Part shown: positions 1 through 6,139 of the stretch, piece after piece | Layout of the letters: each line of letters begins with the position of its first letter | How positions within the stretch are numbered: position 1 is the stretch's first letter | Assembly (NCBI GenBank): GCA_020853995.1 | Contig: JADYXV010000049.1 | Span: forward strand, 1 to 7,117 | Source: Novosphingobium sp. | GTDB taxonomy: Bacteria > Pseudomonadota > Alphaproteobacteria > Sphingomonadales > Sphingomonadaceae | DNA: 7,117 nt | Reading direction: 5' to 3' | The notes under the pieces: model-generated | Told to the model about the DNA's origin: nothing | Seen by the model: the letters and a program-made list of their open reading frames with translations, nothing else | Database searches by the model: none | Made by a program: the position numbers and the translations under genes

Positions 1-90
1 AGCGAGGGACATGCAGGGGCGGTAGGGCTTTTCCTTGCAGCGAGGCAGAGTTTGCGCTTCCCTGGGATTTGCAAAAAAGGGGCGTTCTGC

Positions 91-1611
91 ATGGCCACGA
101 TCAATCTACCGCGCATTATCCGTATCGGCGGGGGGGCCTTGGCCGAATTGCCGGAGGCGATGGCGCAGTGCGGACTGAAGCGCCCGTTTGTGGTGACCGA
201 CGGGTTTCTGGTGCAATCGGGGATGGTGGCGCAGTTGGTGGCTGTGCTTGAGGCAGCGGGGCTGACGGCGCAAGTCTTTACCGAAACGGTACCCGATCCT
301 ACGGTGGCTGTAGTGGAGCAGGCGCTGGAAAGTTTGCGCTGGAGCGGCTGTGATTGCGTGATCGGGTTTGGTGGCGGCAGCCCTATCGATACGGCCAAGG
401 CGATTGCCGCGCTGGCACTTGATCCGCGCCCGATCCCGGTGATGAAAGCGCCCGCGCTGACCGACGTACCGGGCCTGCCGGTTATTGCAGTGCCGACTAC
501 GGCAGGGACGGGATCGGAGGCGACGCGGTTTACCATCGTGACTGACGAGGCAAGCCAGGAGAAGATGCTTTGCGCAGGTCTGGCCTTCTTGCCCACGATT
601 GCGATCGTCGATTTTGAACTGACCATGGGCAAGCCTGCGCGGCTAACGGCGGATACCGGGATCGATTCCCTGACTCACGCCATCGAGGCCTATGTTTCGC
701 GCAGGGCCAATGCTTTTTCCGATGCAATGGCATTATCGGCGATGAAGCTGATTGCGCCCAATATCCGCACGGCTTGCGCCGCGCCTGATAACCGCGCGGC
801 GCGTGAGGCGATGATGGTGGGCGCGCATCACGCCGGGATCGCATTTTCCAATGCCAGTGTAGCGCTTGTGCATGGCATGAGTCGCCCGATCGGCGCATTT
901 TTCCATGTGCCGCACGGCCTTTCCAACGCGATGCTGTTGCCCGCGGTAACGGCGTTTTCCGCGCCATCGGCATTGGGCCGTTATGCCGACTGCGCCCGCG
1001 CGATGGGCGTTGCGCATCAGGATGAGGGCGATCAGGCAGCGGTGGCGCGGCTGCTGGAGGAACTGGCCGCGCTGAATGCGGATTTGAGCGTACCGACGCC
1101 GCGTTCACATGGCATTTCGGCCGCGCAATGGGACGAGCTCGTGCCGGAAATGGCGCGGCAGGCGGTTGCTTCGGGATCTCCGGCCAACAATCCGCGCGTG
1201 GCGGCGCTTGATGAGATCGAGGCGCTTTACGGTGAGGTGTTCGGGTCGAGGCGGCACCTTCACCCCTCCCGCCTGCGGGCGGGGTTGGGGGTAGGCCCTG
1301 ACTCAGTCTGCCAAGGCGGCAATCAAAGCCGCCGAGAAGGCAGGGATATCATCGGGCATGCGGCTGGTGATGAAGTTGCCATCCACCACAACTTCTTCAT
1401 CGACAACATCGGCACCGGCATTGGCAAGATCGGTACGGATCGAGGGCCAGCTGGTGACGGTGCGTCCGTCCAGAATGTCGGCTTCGGCCATCAGCCAAGG
1501 GGCGTGACAGATGGCCGCGATAGGCTTTCCTGCATCGTCAAAATCGTTGATGAGGTCGATGGCGTCATCGTTCATGCGCAGGATATCGGGATTCATCGGG
1601 CCGCCGGGTAG
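91..1611 (+). CDS. Iron-containing alcohol dehydrogenase with run-on C-terminus
   Basis: Group III (Fe-dependent) NAD(P)-linked alcohol dehydrogenase, expected to be cytoplasmic and to interconvert an alcohol and its aldehyde or ketone; the substrate is not evident. Numbering from ATG 91: nucleotide-binding GFGGGSPID (92-100), PTTAGTGSEAT (135-145), and the metal-ligand set D192, H196 (GIDSLTHAIEAY), H261 (VHGMSRPIGA) and H275 (HVPHGLSNAM). ATG 91 is chosen over the upstream in-frame TTG 52 because AAGGGG lies at 77-82, 8 bases ahead, and MATINLPRIIRIGGGA is a typical family N-terminus. The family is normally about 380-390 residues; recognisable similarity ends near ALYGEVFG (residue 385, about 1245). 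The frame has no stop until TAG 1609-1611, giving 506 codons, the last ~120 of which read a GC-rich hairpin and then the antisense strand of the convergent pfpI gene. The true stop seems lost, or a frameshift lies near 1245: the other two forward frames stop at 1292-1294 and 1299-1301. Family call is firm; the 3' end is doubtful. Confidence 0.87.
   Translation: MATINLPRIIRIGGGALAELPEAMAQCGLKRPFVVTDGFLVQSGMVAQLVAVLEAAGLTAQVFTETVPDPTVAVVEQALESLRWSGCDCVIGFGGGSPIDTAKAIAALALDPRPIPVMKAPALTDVPGLPVIAVPTTAGTGSEATRFTIVTDEASQEKMLCAGLAFLPTIAIVDFELTMGKPARLTADTGIDSLTHAIEAYVSRRANAFSDAMALSAMKLIAPNIRTACAAPDNRAAREAMMVGAHHAGIAFSNASVALVHGMSRPIGAFFHVPHGLSNAMLLPAVTAFSAPSALGRYADCARAMGVAHQDEGDQAAVARLLEELAALNADLSVPTPRSHGISAAQWDELVPEMARQAVASGSPANNPRVAALDEIEALYGEVFGSRRHLHPSRLRAGLGVGPDSVCQGGNQSRREGRDIIGHAAGDEVAIHHNFFIDNIGTGIGKIGTDRGPAGDGASVQNVGFGHQPRGVTDGRDRLSCIVKIVDEVDGVIVHAQDIGIHRAAG
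1263..1291. terminator. GC-rich hairpin between convergent genes, possible bidirectional terminator
   Basis: An imperfect inverted repeat: CCCC 1263-1266 and CCCGCC 1268-1273 pair with GGCGGG 1278-1283 and GGGG 1287-1290, around the loop TGCG (1274-1277), with a T.G wobble and a TT bulge. It lies between the conserved end of the dehydrogenase and the stop of pfpI (1303), where a shared terminator would be expected. No T-tract follows on either strand, so it is not a classical intrinsic terminator. It resembles GC-rich palindromes common between genes in sphingomonads, so it could equally be a dispersed repeat whose arrival removed the dehydrogenase stop. Confidence 0.5.
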
Positions 1612-1827
1612 CAGAAGGGCGTCGTAATCTTCGGCGGATACTTCATCGATGGTGATGTCCACACGGACGCTATCGCCCCAGTTCTTGTCCTTCCAGCCTT
1701 TGATCGAGCCACTTTCGATGCTGGCGACGACGGTTTCAAAACCGGCCTCTTCGAGTGCTTTTTTGGGGCCCATCAGTTCGGATTGTTCAAAGCCATCGGT
1801 CGCAAGGATCAGGATGCGCTTGGTCAT
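1303..1827 (-). CDS. DJ-1/PfpI family protein (type 1 glutamine amidotransferase-like)
   Basis: A 174-residue single-domain cytoplasmic protein of the PfpI/YhbO branch of the DJ-1 superfamily. Members have been described as intracellular proteases, glyoxalases or glycation-repair enzymes; which activity applies here cannot be read from the sequence. The nucleophile elbow is AAICHAPW with C107-H108, and E14 in DGFEQSEL matches the conserved acidic residue (E12 of Pyrococcus PfpI). Also typical are LLLPGGPMNPD (71-81), the TSWPSIRTDLANAGA stretch (125-139), and VVVDGNFITSRMPDDIPAF (146-164). Length is normal for the family. The start (ATG 1827-1825) is supported by GGAG (complement of 1835-1838) 7 bases upstream. 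It runs convergently with the dehydrogenase, whose run-on frame overlaps its last 309 bases, and divergently from parC with 139 bases between them. It appears to be a single-gene unit. Confidence 0.93.
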   Translation of the reverse strand: MTKRILILATDGFEQSELMGPKKALEEAGFETVVASIESGSIKGWKDKNWGDSVRVDITIDEVSAEDYDALLLPGGPMNPDILRMNDDAIDLINDFDDAGKPIAAICHAPWLMAEADILDGRTVTSWPSIRTDLANAGADVVDEEVVVDGNFITSRMPDDIPAFSAALIAALAD

Positions 1828-1966
1828 GGGTATTCTCCAGGAAACGGGGTGGGCGCCAAAGACGGGCGCGCTGTGTCCCTTACAATTGACGGGCGATGGG
1901 GTTGTTCCCCAGCTTTCCTTCAGCGCCCTTTTGTTTAGGGTGCCAGCTTGCTAAGCCCCGCAGGCC
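1828..1966. promoter_or_regulatory. Divergent pfpI/parC intergenic region, promoters not resolved
   Basis: These 139 bases must hold the start signals for pfpI (leftward) and parC (rightward). A TTGACG at 1886-1891 could be a rightward -35 element, but at 17-18 bases spacing there is only CCAGCT/CAGCTT, a poor -10. Small inverted repeats are TGGGG-TTGTT-CCCCA (1897-1911) and GCGCCCT/AGGGTGC (1923-1943). No recognised operator is seen. Confidence 0.3.
1923..1943 (+). other. Small hairpin in the parC leader
   Basis: GCGCCCT (1923-1929) can pair with AGGGTGC (1937-1943) over a T-rich 7-base loop, with one G.T wobble, ending 23 bases before the parC ATG. On the RNA it would sit just upstream of the ribosome-binding area, which itself lacks a clear Shine-Dalgarno sequence. 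It may have no function. Confidence 0.25.
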
Positions 1967-4255
1967 ATGGCGATCACCACAGACAACGAACCCGATCCGT
2001 TTGACGCTATTGTCGACGCGCCTTTCGATTCCGCGCTTTCGCAGCGGTATTTGGTCTATGCGATGTCGACCATCACCGCGCGGTCATTGCCCGATCTTCG
2101 CGACGGGTTGAAGCCGGTCCACCGCCGCCTGTTGTGGGCGATGCGCCAGTTGAAGCTGGACGCGACCGGCGCATACAAAAAGTCGGCGCGCGTGGTGGGC
2201 GATGTGATCGGCAAGTATCACCCGCACGGCGATGCTTCGGTCTATGACGCGATGGTGCGCTTGGCGCAGGATTTTGCGCTGCGCTATCCCTTGGTCGAAG
2301 GCCAGGGCAACTTCGGCAATATCGACGGTGATAACGCGGCGGCCTATCGCTATACCGAAGCTCGGCTTACCAAAACAGCGATGCGGCTGATGGCCGGGCT
2401 GGAGGACGGGACGGTCGATTTCCAGCCGACGTACAATGGTGAAGAGGAAGAGCCGGAGATTTTTCCGGGCCTTTTCCCGAACCTTCTGGCCAACGGCTCC
2501 AGCGGCATTGCCGTGGGCATGGCGACCAATATCCCGAGCCATAACGTGGCCGAGATTGTCGATGCGACGCTGCTGCTGATTGATAATCCGGCGGTTGAAC
2601 ATGCGCAGTTGATGGAAGTGTTCCACGGGCCTGATCTGCCCACAGGCGGGGTAGTGGTGGACAGCCCTGCCACGATTTCGGCCGCTTATGCCAGCGGGCG
2701 CGGGGCGATCCGCGTGCGTGGACGCTTTTCCACAGGCCGCGATGAAGCGGGCAACTGGGAAGAGACGGGGATTGAAAAACTGGGCGGTGGTCAGTGGCAG
2801 CTGGTCGTGTCCGAAATTCCGTACCAGGTGCAGAAGAGCAAGCTTATCGAGCAGATCGCGCAACTGATTGCCGACAAGAAGCTGCCTATCCTTGAAGATG
2901 TGCGCGATGAATCGGACGAGCAGATCCGGCTGGTGCTCGTGCCCAAAAGCCGCAACATCGATCCCGATCTGCTTAAGGAATCGCTGTTCCGGCTGACCGA
3001 TCTGGAAAACCGGTTCGGGTTGAACCTCAACGTGCTGGATGCGCGGCGCACGCCGGGCGTGATGGGCCTGAAGCTGCTGTTGCAGGAATGGGTGATTTCG
3101 CAGATCGACATCCTGCTGCGCCGTTCGCGGCACCGGTTGGACAAGATCGCCAGCCGTCTGGAACTGGTGGGCGGCTATATCATCGCCTACCTCAACCTTG
3201 ACCGGATCATCGAGATTATCCGCACCGAGGATGAGCCAAAACCGATCATGATGGCCGAGTTCGACCTGACCGACCGGCAGGCCGAGGCCATCCTGAATAT
3301 GCGGCTACGGTCTTTGCGCAAGCTTGAGGAAATGGAGCTACGCAAGGAGCAGGCCGATCTGCTGGCCGAGCAGGAAGAACTGCTCACGCTACTGGATAGC
3401 CCTGCGTTGCAGAAAAAGCGGCTGAAGGCCGATCTGAAGGCGCTGCGCAAGGAATACGGGCCGGATACGTTGCTGGGTCGCCGCCGTACAACCATTGCCG
3501 AAGCTGCGCCGACGCGCGAATTCAGCATGGATGCAATGATCGAGAAGGAGCCGGTGACGGTGATCCTATCGGCCAAAGGCTGGATCAGGGCGGCCAAGGG
3601 GCATCTGGCGTTAGACGGCGATTTCAAGTTCAAGGAAGGTGATGGCCCAGCCTTTGCGTTTCATTGCCAGACCACGGACAAGTTGCTGTTGGCGGTGGAC
3701 AATGGGCGCTTCTATACGCTGGGCGCGGACAAGCTGCCCGGCGCGCGCGGCTTTGGCGAACCGATCCGCACGATGGTGGACATCGATCCCGAAGCGCACA
3801 TTATTGACGTGGTGATTTACAAGCCCAAGGGCCAGTTGCTGCTGGCGGCCAACACCGGGCGCGGCTTTGCGGCTGAAATGGACGAACTGCTGGCCGAAAC
3901 GCGCAAAGGGCGTGGCGTGGTTTCAACCAAGCCCGGCGTTAAGCTTGCCGTGGTGCGCGAGATTGCCGCCGAGCACGATCATGTTGCGGTGATCGGCGAT
4001 AACCGCAAACTGGTGGTATTCGGCCTGTCCGAAGTGCCGATCCTCGCCAAGGGCCAAGGCGTGACGCTGCAACGTTATAAAGACGGCGGCATGGCCGATG
4101 TGATTACGTTGAAGCTGGAAGACGGCCTTTCGTGGACGATGGGCGGGGATTCTGGCCGCACGCGGACCGAAAAGGACTTGTTGCCGTGGAAGGTCGCGCG
4201 CGGTGCGGCGGGGCGTTTGCCGCCGAACGGGTTTCCGCGGGATAACAAGTTCTGA
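1967..4255 (+). CDS. parC: DNA topoisomerase IV subunit A
   Basis: 762 residues (E. coli ParC has 752). With ParE it forms the ParC2ParE2 enzyme that decatenates daughter chromosomes and relaxes supercoils; this subunit cuts and rejoins DNA. The breakage-reunion domain starts with SQRYLVYAMSTITARSLPDLRDGLKPVHRR (25-54). The quinolone-determining stretch is KYHPHGDASVYDAM (83-96), and the catalytic tyrosine is Y129, preceded by R128, in AAAYRYTEARL. Tower/coiled-coil features continue to about residue 500, including TDRQAEAILNMRLRSL (435-450). The C-terminal beta-pinwheel spans about 528-762, beginning VTVILSAKGWIRAAKGH and ending AAGRLPPNGFPRDNKF. The QRRGGKG-type GyrA box is absent, which separates it from GyrA. 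The ATG at 1967 has only a weak upstream GCAGG, but the next good N-terminal alternative would cut into conserved sequence. The residue at the position of E. coli ParC S80 is alanine (A90), with D94 at the E84 position. The gene looks monocistronic. Confidence 0.97.
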   Translation: MAITTDNEPDPFDAIVDAPFDSALSQRYLVYAMSTITARSLPDLRDGLKPVHRRLLWAMRQLKLDATGAYKKSARVVGDVIGKYHPHGDASVYDAMVRLAQDFALRYPLVEGQGNFGNIDGDNAAAYRYTEARLTKTAMRLMAGLEDGTVDFQPTYNGEEEEPEIFPGLFPNLLANGSSGIAVGMATNIPSHNVAEIVDATLLLIDNPAVEHAQLMEVFHGPDLPTGGVVVDSPATISAAYASGRGAIRVRGRFSTGRDEAGNWEETGIEKLGGGQWQLVVSEIPYQVQKSKLIEQIAQLIADKKLPILEDVRDESDEQIRLVLVPKSRNIDPDLLKESLFRLTDLENRFGLNLNVLDARRTPGVMGLKLLLQEWVISQIDILLRRSRHRLDKIASRLELVGGYIIAYLNLDRIIEIIRTEDEPKPIMMAEFDLTDRQAEAILNMRLRSLRKLEEMELRKEQADLLAEQEELLTLLDSPALQKKRLKADLKALRKEYGPDTLLGRRRTTIAEAAPTREFSMDAMIEKEPVTVILSAKGWIRAAKGHLALDGDFKFKEGDGPAFAFHCQTTDKLLLAVDNGRFYTLGADKLPGARGFGEPIRTMVDIDPEAHIIDVVIYKPKGQLLLAANTGRGFAAEMDELLAETRKGRGVVSTKPGVKLAVVREIAAEHDHVAVIGDNRKLVVFGLSEVPILAKGQGVTLQRYKDGGMADVITLKLEDGLSWTMGGDSGRTRTEKDLLPWKVARGAAGRLPPNGFPRDNKF

Positions 4256-4290
4256 GGGTGCAGTTTTCAAGCTTTTTTAGCCAAAGCCTG

Positions 4291-4359
4291 CGGTCACCCT
4301 GACCTTGTCTCAGGGGCTATCCATCCAATCACACAGCGGTTTGCGGTGAGAAATGGATG
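4291..4359. repeat. Degenerate REP-like palindromic element
   Basis: CCCTGA (4297-4302) and TCAGGG (4310-4315) form a 6-bp stem around CCTTGTC; TATCCATCC follows, and ATGGATG (4353-4359), 27 bases further on, is complementary to the CATCCAT-type bases at 4319-4327. The GTCACCCTGA..TTGT.TCAGGG core resembles an intergenic palindrome I recall as frequent in sphingomonad genomes; that is memory, not a search. It sits 40 bases after the parC stop, so it may also help end parC transcription, although no T-tract follows. Confidence 0.45.
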
Positions 4360-4530
4360 TTGCAAGCATCGTCGTGCACTGCTGCCAGGCAGGGAGCGCG
4401 CTCATCGATCAGCCATGGCAGATTATGACCATCGGTCGCAGCACATGGACGCATGGGTCATGATCAATGCAGGCTGGGCGGACAGCATCTTTGGACTAAA
4501 AAGTAAGCTCAATTCCGGCTTATGAGCACA

Positions 4531-4542
4531 TTGTGATCACAA
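4531..4542. promoter_or_regulatory. Putative GntR operator upstream of the DUF3237 gene
   Basis: TTGTGATCACAA is a perfect 12-base palindrome, 66 bases before the chosen start of the DUF3237 gene. Its core TGTGATCACA is repeated twice in front of the nearby gntR gene. GntR-family dimers bind short palindromes of this general kind (GT...AC arms), so it is inferred to be an operator for the neighbouring regulator. It lies 4 bases after a possible -10 (TATGAG), which would suit repression. Confidence 0.6.
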
Positions 4543-4608
4543 AGCGATTGCAAATAATCTTGGCGGATGGCAGTTTCATACGGCGTGATGATTTTAAGGG
4601 GGTTGAGC

Positions 4609-5166
4609 GTGTCCGCAGTTGCAACGCGTCGCAATATTCTAACTGCGGCAACGCTGGCAGGTGCAAGCGGTTTGTTGGGGGCAACTCGCGGTTTTGCCAG
4701 CCCGGTTGGGGGCGTTGTCCCCCCCAAAGCGCCTCGATCCGAGTGGGTTTATGATGCTGTTGCGCTGTTGCAGAAAGAAATTCCGCATGGCCGCACCATC
4801 CGGGGGGAGCGGTTTCGTGTCCCGATCATTGGCGGAAGCTTTGCAGGGCCAACGCTGCGGGGCGAGATCGTGGCCGGCGGGTATGATTGGCAGCTTGTCC
4901 GGTCTGACGGCTATTGGGAAATCGCTGCCGAATATTTCATGCAGACGCATGATGGTGTGCAGATCCATATCCGCAATAATGGCCTGTGGCACAGCAAGAC
5001 GGGCGACTGGCCCGCAGACTATGCGGTCACAACCCCCCAGTTCGAGGCGCCTGACGGCCCTTATTCCTGGCTCAACCGCTATATCTTTACAGGCACGATC
5101 AATCCTGCAGGCACCGCCGATGCACCGGCGGTGAAGCTTTCGATCTTCAAGCTGGTGGTGGACTGA
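4609..5166 (+). CDS. DUF3237 family protein with Tat signal peptide
   Basis: A 185-residue protein. The N-terminus MSAVATRRNILTAATLAG fits a twin-arginine signal: TRRNIL at 6-11, a hydrophobic stretch to about 24 and a possible cleavage after GFA (residue 30), so the folded protein is predicted to reach the periplasm. The rest (about 46-185) matches the DUF3237/UPF0311 family by recognition: PHGRTIRGERFRVPIIGGSF leading into GPTLRGEI, then GGYDWQLVRSDG, RNNGL, and FEAPDGPYSWLNR before a final beta strand. The biochemical role of the family is not established, and none is claimed here. GTG 4609 is preferred because AAGGGGG (4596-4602) lies 6 bases upstream and it gives a compact Tat signal; in-frame ATGs at 4588 and 4567 lack a ribosome site and would lengthen the protein to 192 or 199 residues. 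The last 20 bases overlap the 3' end of the convergent gntR gene. A copy of the putative GntR operator lies upstream, suggesting control by that neighbour. Confidence 0.82.
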   Translation: MSAVATRRNILTAATLAGASGLLGATRGFASPVGGVVPPKAPRSEWVYDAVALLQKEIPHGRTIRGERFRVPIIGGSFAGPTLRGEIVAGGYDWQLVRSDGYWEIAAEYFMQTHDGVQIHIRNNGLWHSKTGDWPADYAVTTPQFEAPDGPYSWLNRYIFTGTINPAGTADAPAVKLSIFKLVVD

Positions 5167-5893
5167 TTTTACGACTTTTGGGCCGGCGGCCTTGATGCTT
5201 GGCTGGCAAAGTCAATGCCTCATCCAAACGCATCAGGCGTTGGCCAAGGTGAGTGATGCCGTCTCGCAGGTCGGCTTCGATTGCGATGCGCAAGGCCATG
5301 ACATTGCGTTCGCGCAGGGCTTGTAGCGCTTCGACATGGCGGTCCACGGTGTACGATGGCCCCACGTTTTCCAACGCCATGCGAAGAAACGGCCCCACTT
5401 GCAGCCACAGCGATTCGATGAGCGGCAGGAAAATCGAATCAGGACGGGCAGCGTACAAGGTGCGATGGAACGCAAAGTTTGCTGCCAGCCACTGATCGTA
5501 ATCGTTCCGGGCCATTGCGGCATCAAGTGCAGTATCATGCCGCTCCATTTCCGCGATCGTTTCTGCGGTAATGTGGGGAAGGGCACGGACCGCAGCCTCT
5601 GATTCCAGAGCAATCCGCGCCGCGAGCAGATCCTCGAACCGGTTCACCGACATGATCGGAATGCGGACGCGACGGTTGCCGAGGAGTTCGATCGCCTGTT
5701 CTGCGGCAAGGCGGCGCAGTGCCTCGCGTACCGGCATCGCGCTTACGCCAAGCTTCTCTGCCAACCCCCTGATGGTCAAAGGCTCTCCGGGCGCAATGCG
5801 CCCCAGCATGATGTCAGTGCGCAACCGGCCATGAATGCGTTGCTGGATGGTTGCGTCTTCCAGCGCCTCTGAAGTCGGATCGGCTTCTTTCAA
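5147..5893 (-). CDS. GntR family transcriptional regulator, FCD type
   Basis: A cytoplasmic ligand-responsive DNA-binding protein, probably a repressor. Numbering from the chosen TTG 5893 (248 residues): winged helix-turn-helix at about 18-80 (RIHGRLRTDIMLGRIAPGEPL, helix-turn-helix LTIRGLAEKLGVSAMPVREAL at 39-59, wing GNRRVRIP at 72-79), then an all-helical FCD effector domain at about 85-219. FCD domains usually hold a metal with three histidines and an acid; H143 (NFAFH), H186 (VDRHVEAL) and H215 (GITHL) are present, while N139 stands at the usual Asp position. A basic, proline-ended tail follows (KHQGRRPKSRKISPPPA). The TTG has GGAGAG (complement of 5902-5907) 8 bases upstream and MKEADPTSEALED suits the family. 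The same frame is open to GTG codons at 5977, 5983 and 5995, but these lack ribosome sites and the last lies inside a palindrome. It is divergent from the TonB-dependent receptor and convergent with the DUF3237 gene. Paired palindromes upstream imply autoregulation. Ligand unknown. Confidence 0.9.
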   Translation of the reverse strand: MKEADPTSEALEDATIQQRIHGRLRTDIMLGRIAPGEPLTIRGLAEKLGVSAMPVREALRRLAAEQAIELLGNRRVRIPIMSVNRFEDLLAARIALESEAAVRALPHITAETIAEMERHDTALDAAMARNDYDQWLAANFAFHRTLYAARPDSIFLPLIESLWLQVGPFLRMALENVGPSYTVDRHVEALQALRERNVMALRIAIEADLRDGITHLGQRLMRLDEALTLPAKHQGRRPKSRKISPPPA

Positions 5894-5961
5894 GACCTGG
5901 GCTCTCCATGCCGGACGGATCTGAACGGCTTTAAGGTCGGAAGTATCGGTCGTGGACCAAG

Positions 5962-5990
5962 TTGACAACAACAGCACTTGCACATATGTG
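5962..5990 (+). promoter_or_regulatory. Candidate promoter for the TonB-dependent receptor gene
   Basis: A consensus TTGACA (5962-5967) is followed after 17 bases by TATGTG (5985-5990), a modest -10 match. The -10 overlaps the first TGTGATCACA palindrome and the second palindrome lies just past the expected start point, a layout typical of repression. The RNA would have a leader of roughly 200 bases before the receptor ATG. The -10 is weak, so this remains a proposal. Confidence 0.4.
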
Positions 5991-5997
5991 ATCACAT
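5986..5997. promoter_or_regulatory. Putative GntR operator, copy 1 of the divergent region
   Basis: ATGTGATCACAT is a perfect 12-base palindrome sharing the TGTGATCACA core with 4531-4542 and 6004-6013. It lies about 100 bases upstream of the chosen gntR start and overlaps the proposed -10 of the receptor promoter, so one bound dimer could act on both divergent genes. Confidence 0.65.
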
Positions 5998-6003
5998 TAA
6001 TAG

Positions 6004-6013
6004 TGTGATCACA
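6004..6013. promoter_or_regulatory. Putative GntR operator, copy 2 of the divergent region
   Basis: TGTGATCACA is a perfect 10-base palindrome whose centre lies 17 bases from that of the previous copy. Between the two is CATTAATAGTG; its complement contains TATTAA, a possible leftward -10 for gntR, which would place that promoter directly between the two sites. Confidence 0.62.
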
Positions 6014-6139
6014 GTTGACTTGTCTTAGCCAGCGTGCCGGCGGGAAGCTTCTGCAATGCCGGGTCGTGTGCGTTCGGTTCGAAAAACAAGTTGATGTGCC
6101 TGTGTGCGGCTACAGATCGCGGGGCACAAGGTAAAACGG

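Larger units (their letters stand above)
4256..4608. other. Non-coding gap between parC and the DUF3237 gene
   Basis: No convincing coding sequence in either direction; the longest candidate examined, ATG 4353 to a TGA about 36 codons on, has no ribosome site or recognisable product. The gap contains a weak GCTTT/AAAGC stem (4271-4287) just after parC, a degenerate palindromic repeat (4291-4359), a plain stretch at 4360-4490, and an A+T-richer promoter-like end (4491-4560) with the palindrome TTGTGATCACAA. A TATGAG at 4521-4526 could be a -10 element, but no good -35 is present at the right spacing. Confidence 0.6.

Noticed and set aside
52..90. Upstream TTG start for the dehydrogenase
   Set aside because: The extra 13 residues (MRFPGICKKGAFC) do not look like the family N-terminus, and AAGGGG at 77-82 is well placed for ATG 91.
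130..136. Run of seven G near the dehydrogenase start, as a phase-variation tract or sequencing error
   Set aside because: The frame is right on both sides (RIGGGALAEL is typical), so no slippage needs to be invoked.
530..1108. 192-codon minus-strand frame inside the dehydrogenase
   Set aside because: Low-complexity Arg/Pro/Ser-rich shadow of the conserved forward gene with no ribosome site.
2084..3133. Long open frame of 349 codons on the minus strand inside parC
   Set aside because: It is antisense to a strongly conserved gene, its translation matches no known family, and it is of the kind created by high G+C codon bias.
4353..4465. Short ORF of about 36 codons in the parC-DUF3237 gap
   Set aside because: It has no ribosome site, starts inside the repeat-like element and its product resembles nothing recognised.
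4531..4542. CRP/FNR binding site
   Set aside because: The TGTGA and TCACA arms match half-sites of CRP, but CRP needs six bases between them and here there are none; the neighbouring GntR protein is the better candidate.
4567..4608. ATG 4567 or 4588 as the start of the DUF3237 gene
   Set aside because: Neither has a Shine-Dalgarno sequence and both place extra residues before the Tat motif; GTG 4609 has AAGGGGG at 6 bases. They are not excluded.
4719..4725. Run of seven C between signal peptide and domain of the DUF3237 protein
   Set aside because: The Tat signal and domain are in the same frame, so the tract is intact; it lies in a proline linker where C-runs are natural.
5894..5995. GTG 5995 (or 5983, 5977) as the gntR start
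   Set aside because: No ribosome site precedes them, GTG 5995 lies within the palindrome, and the added residues match nothing typical of the family; TTG 5893 has GGAGAG at 8 bases.
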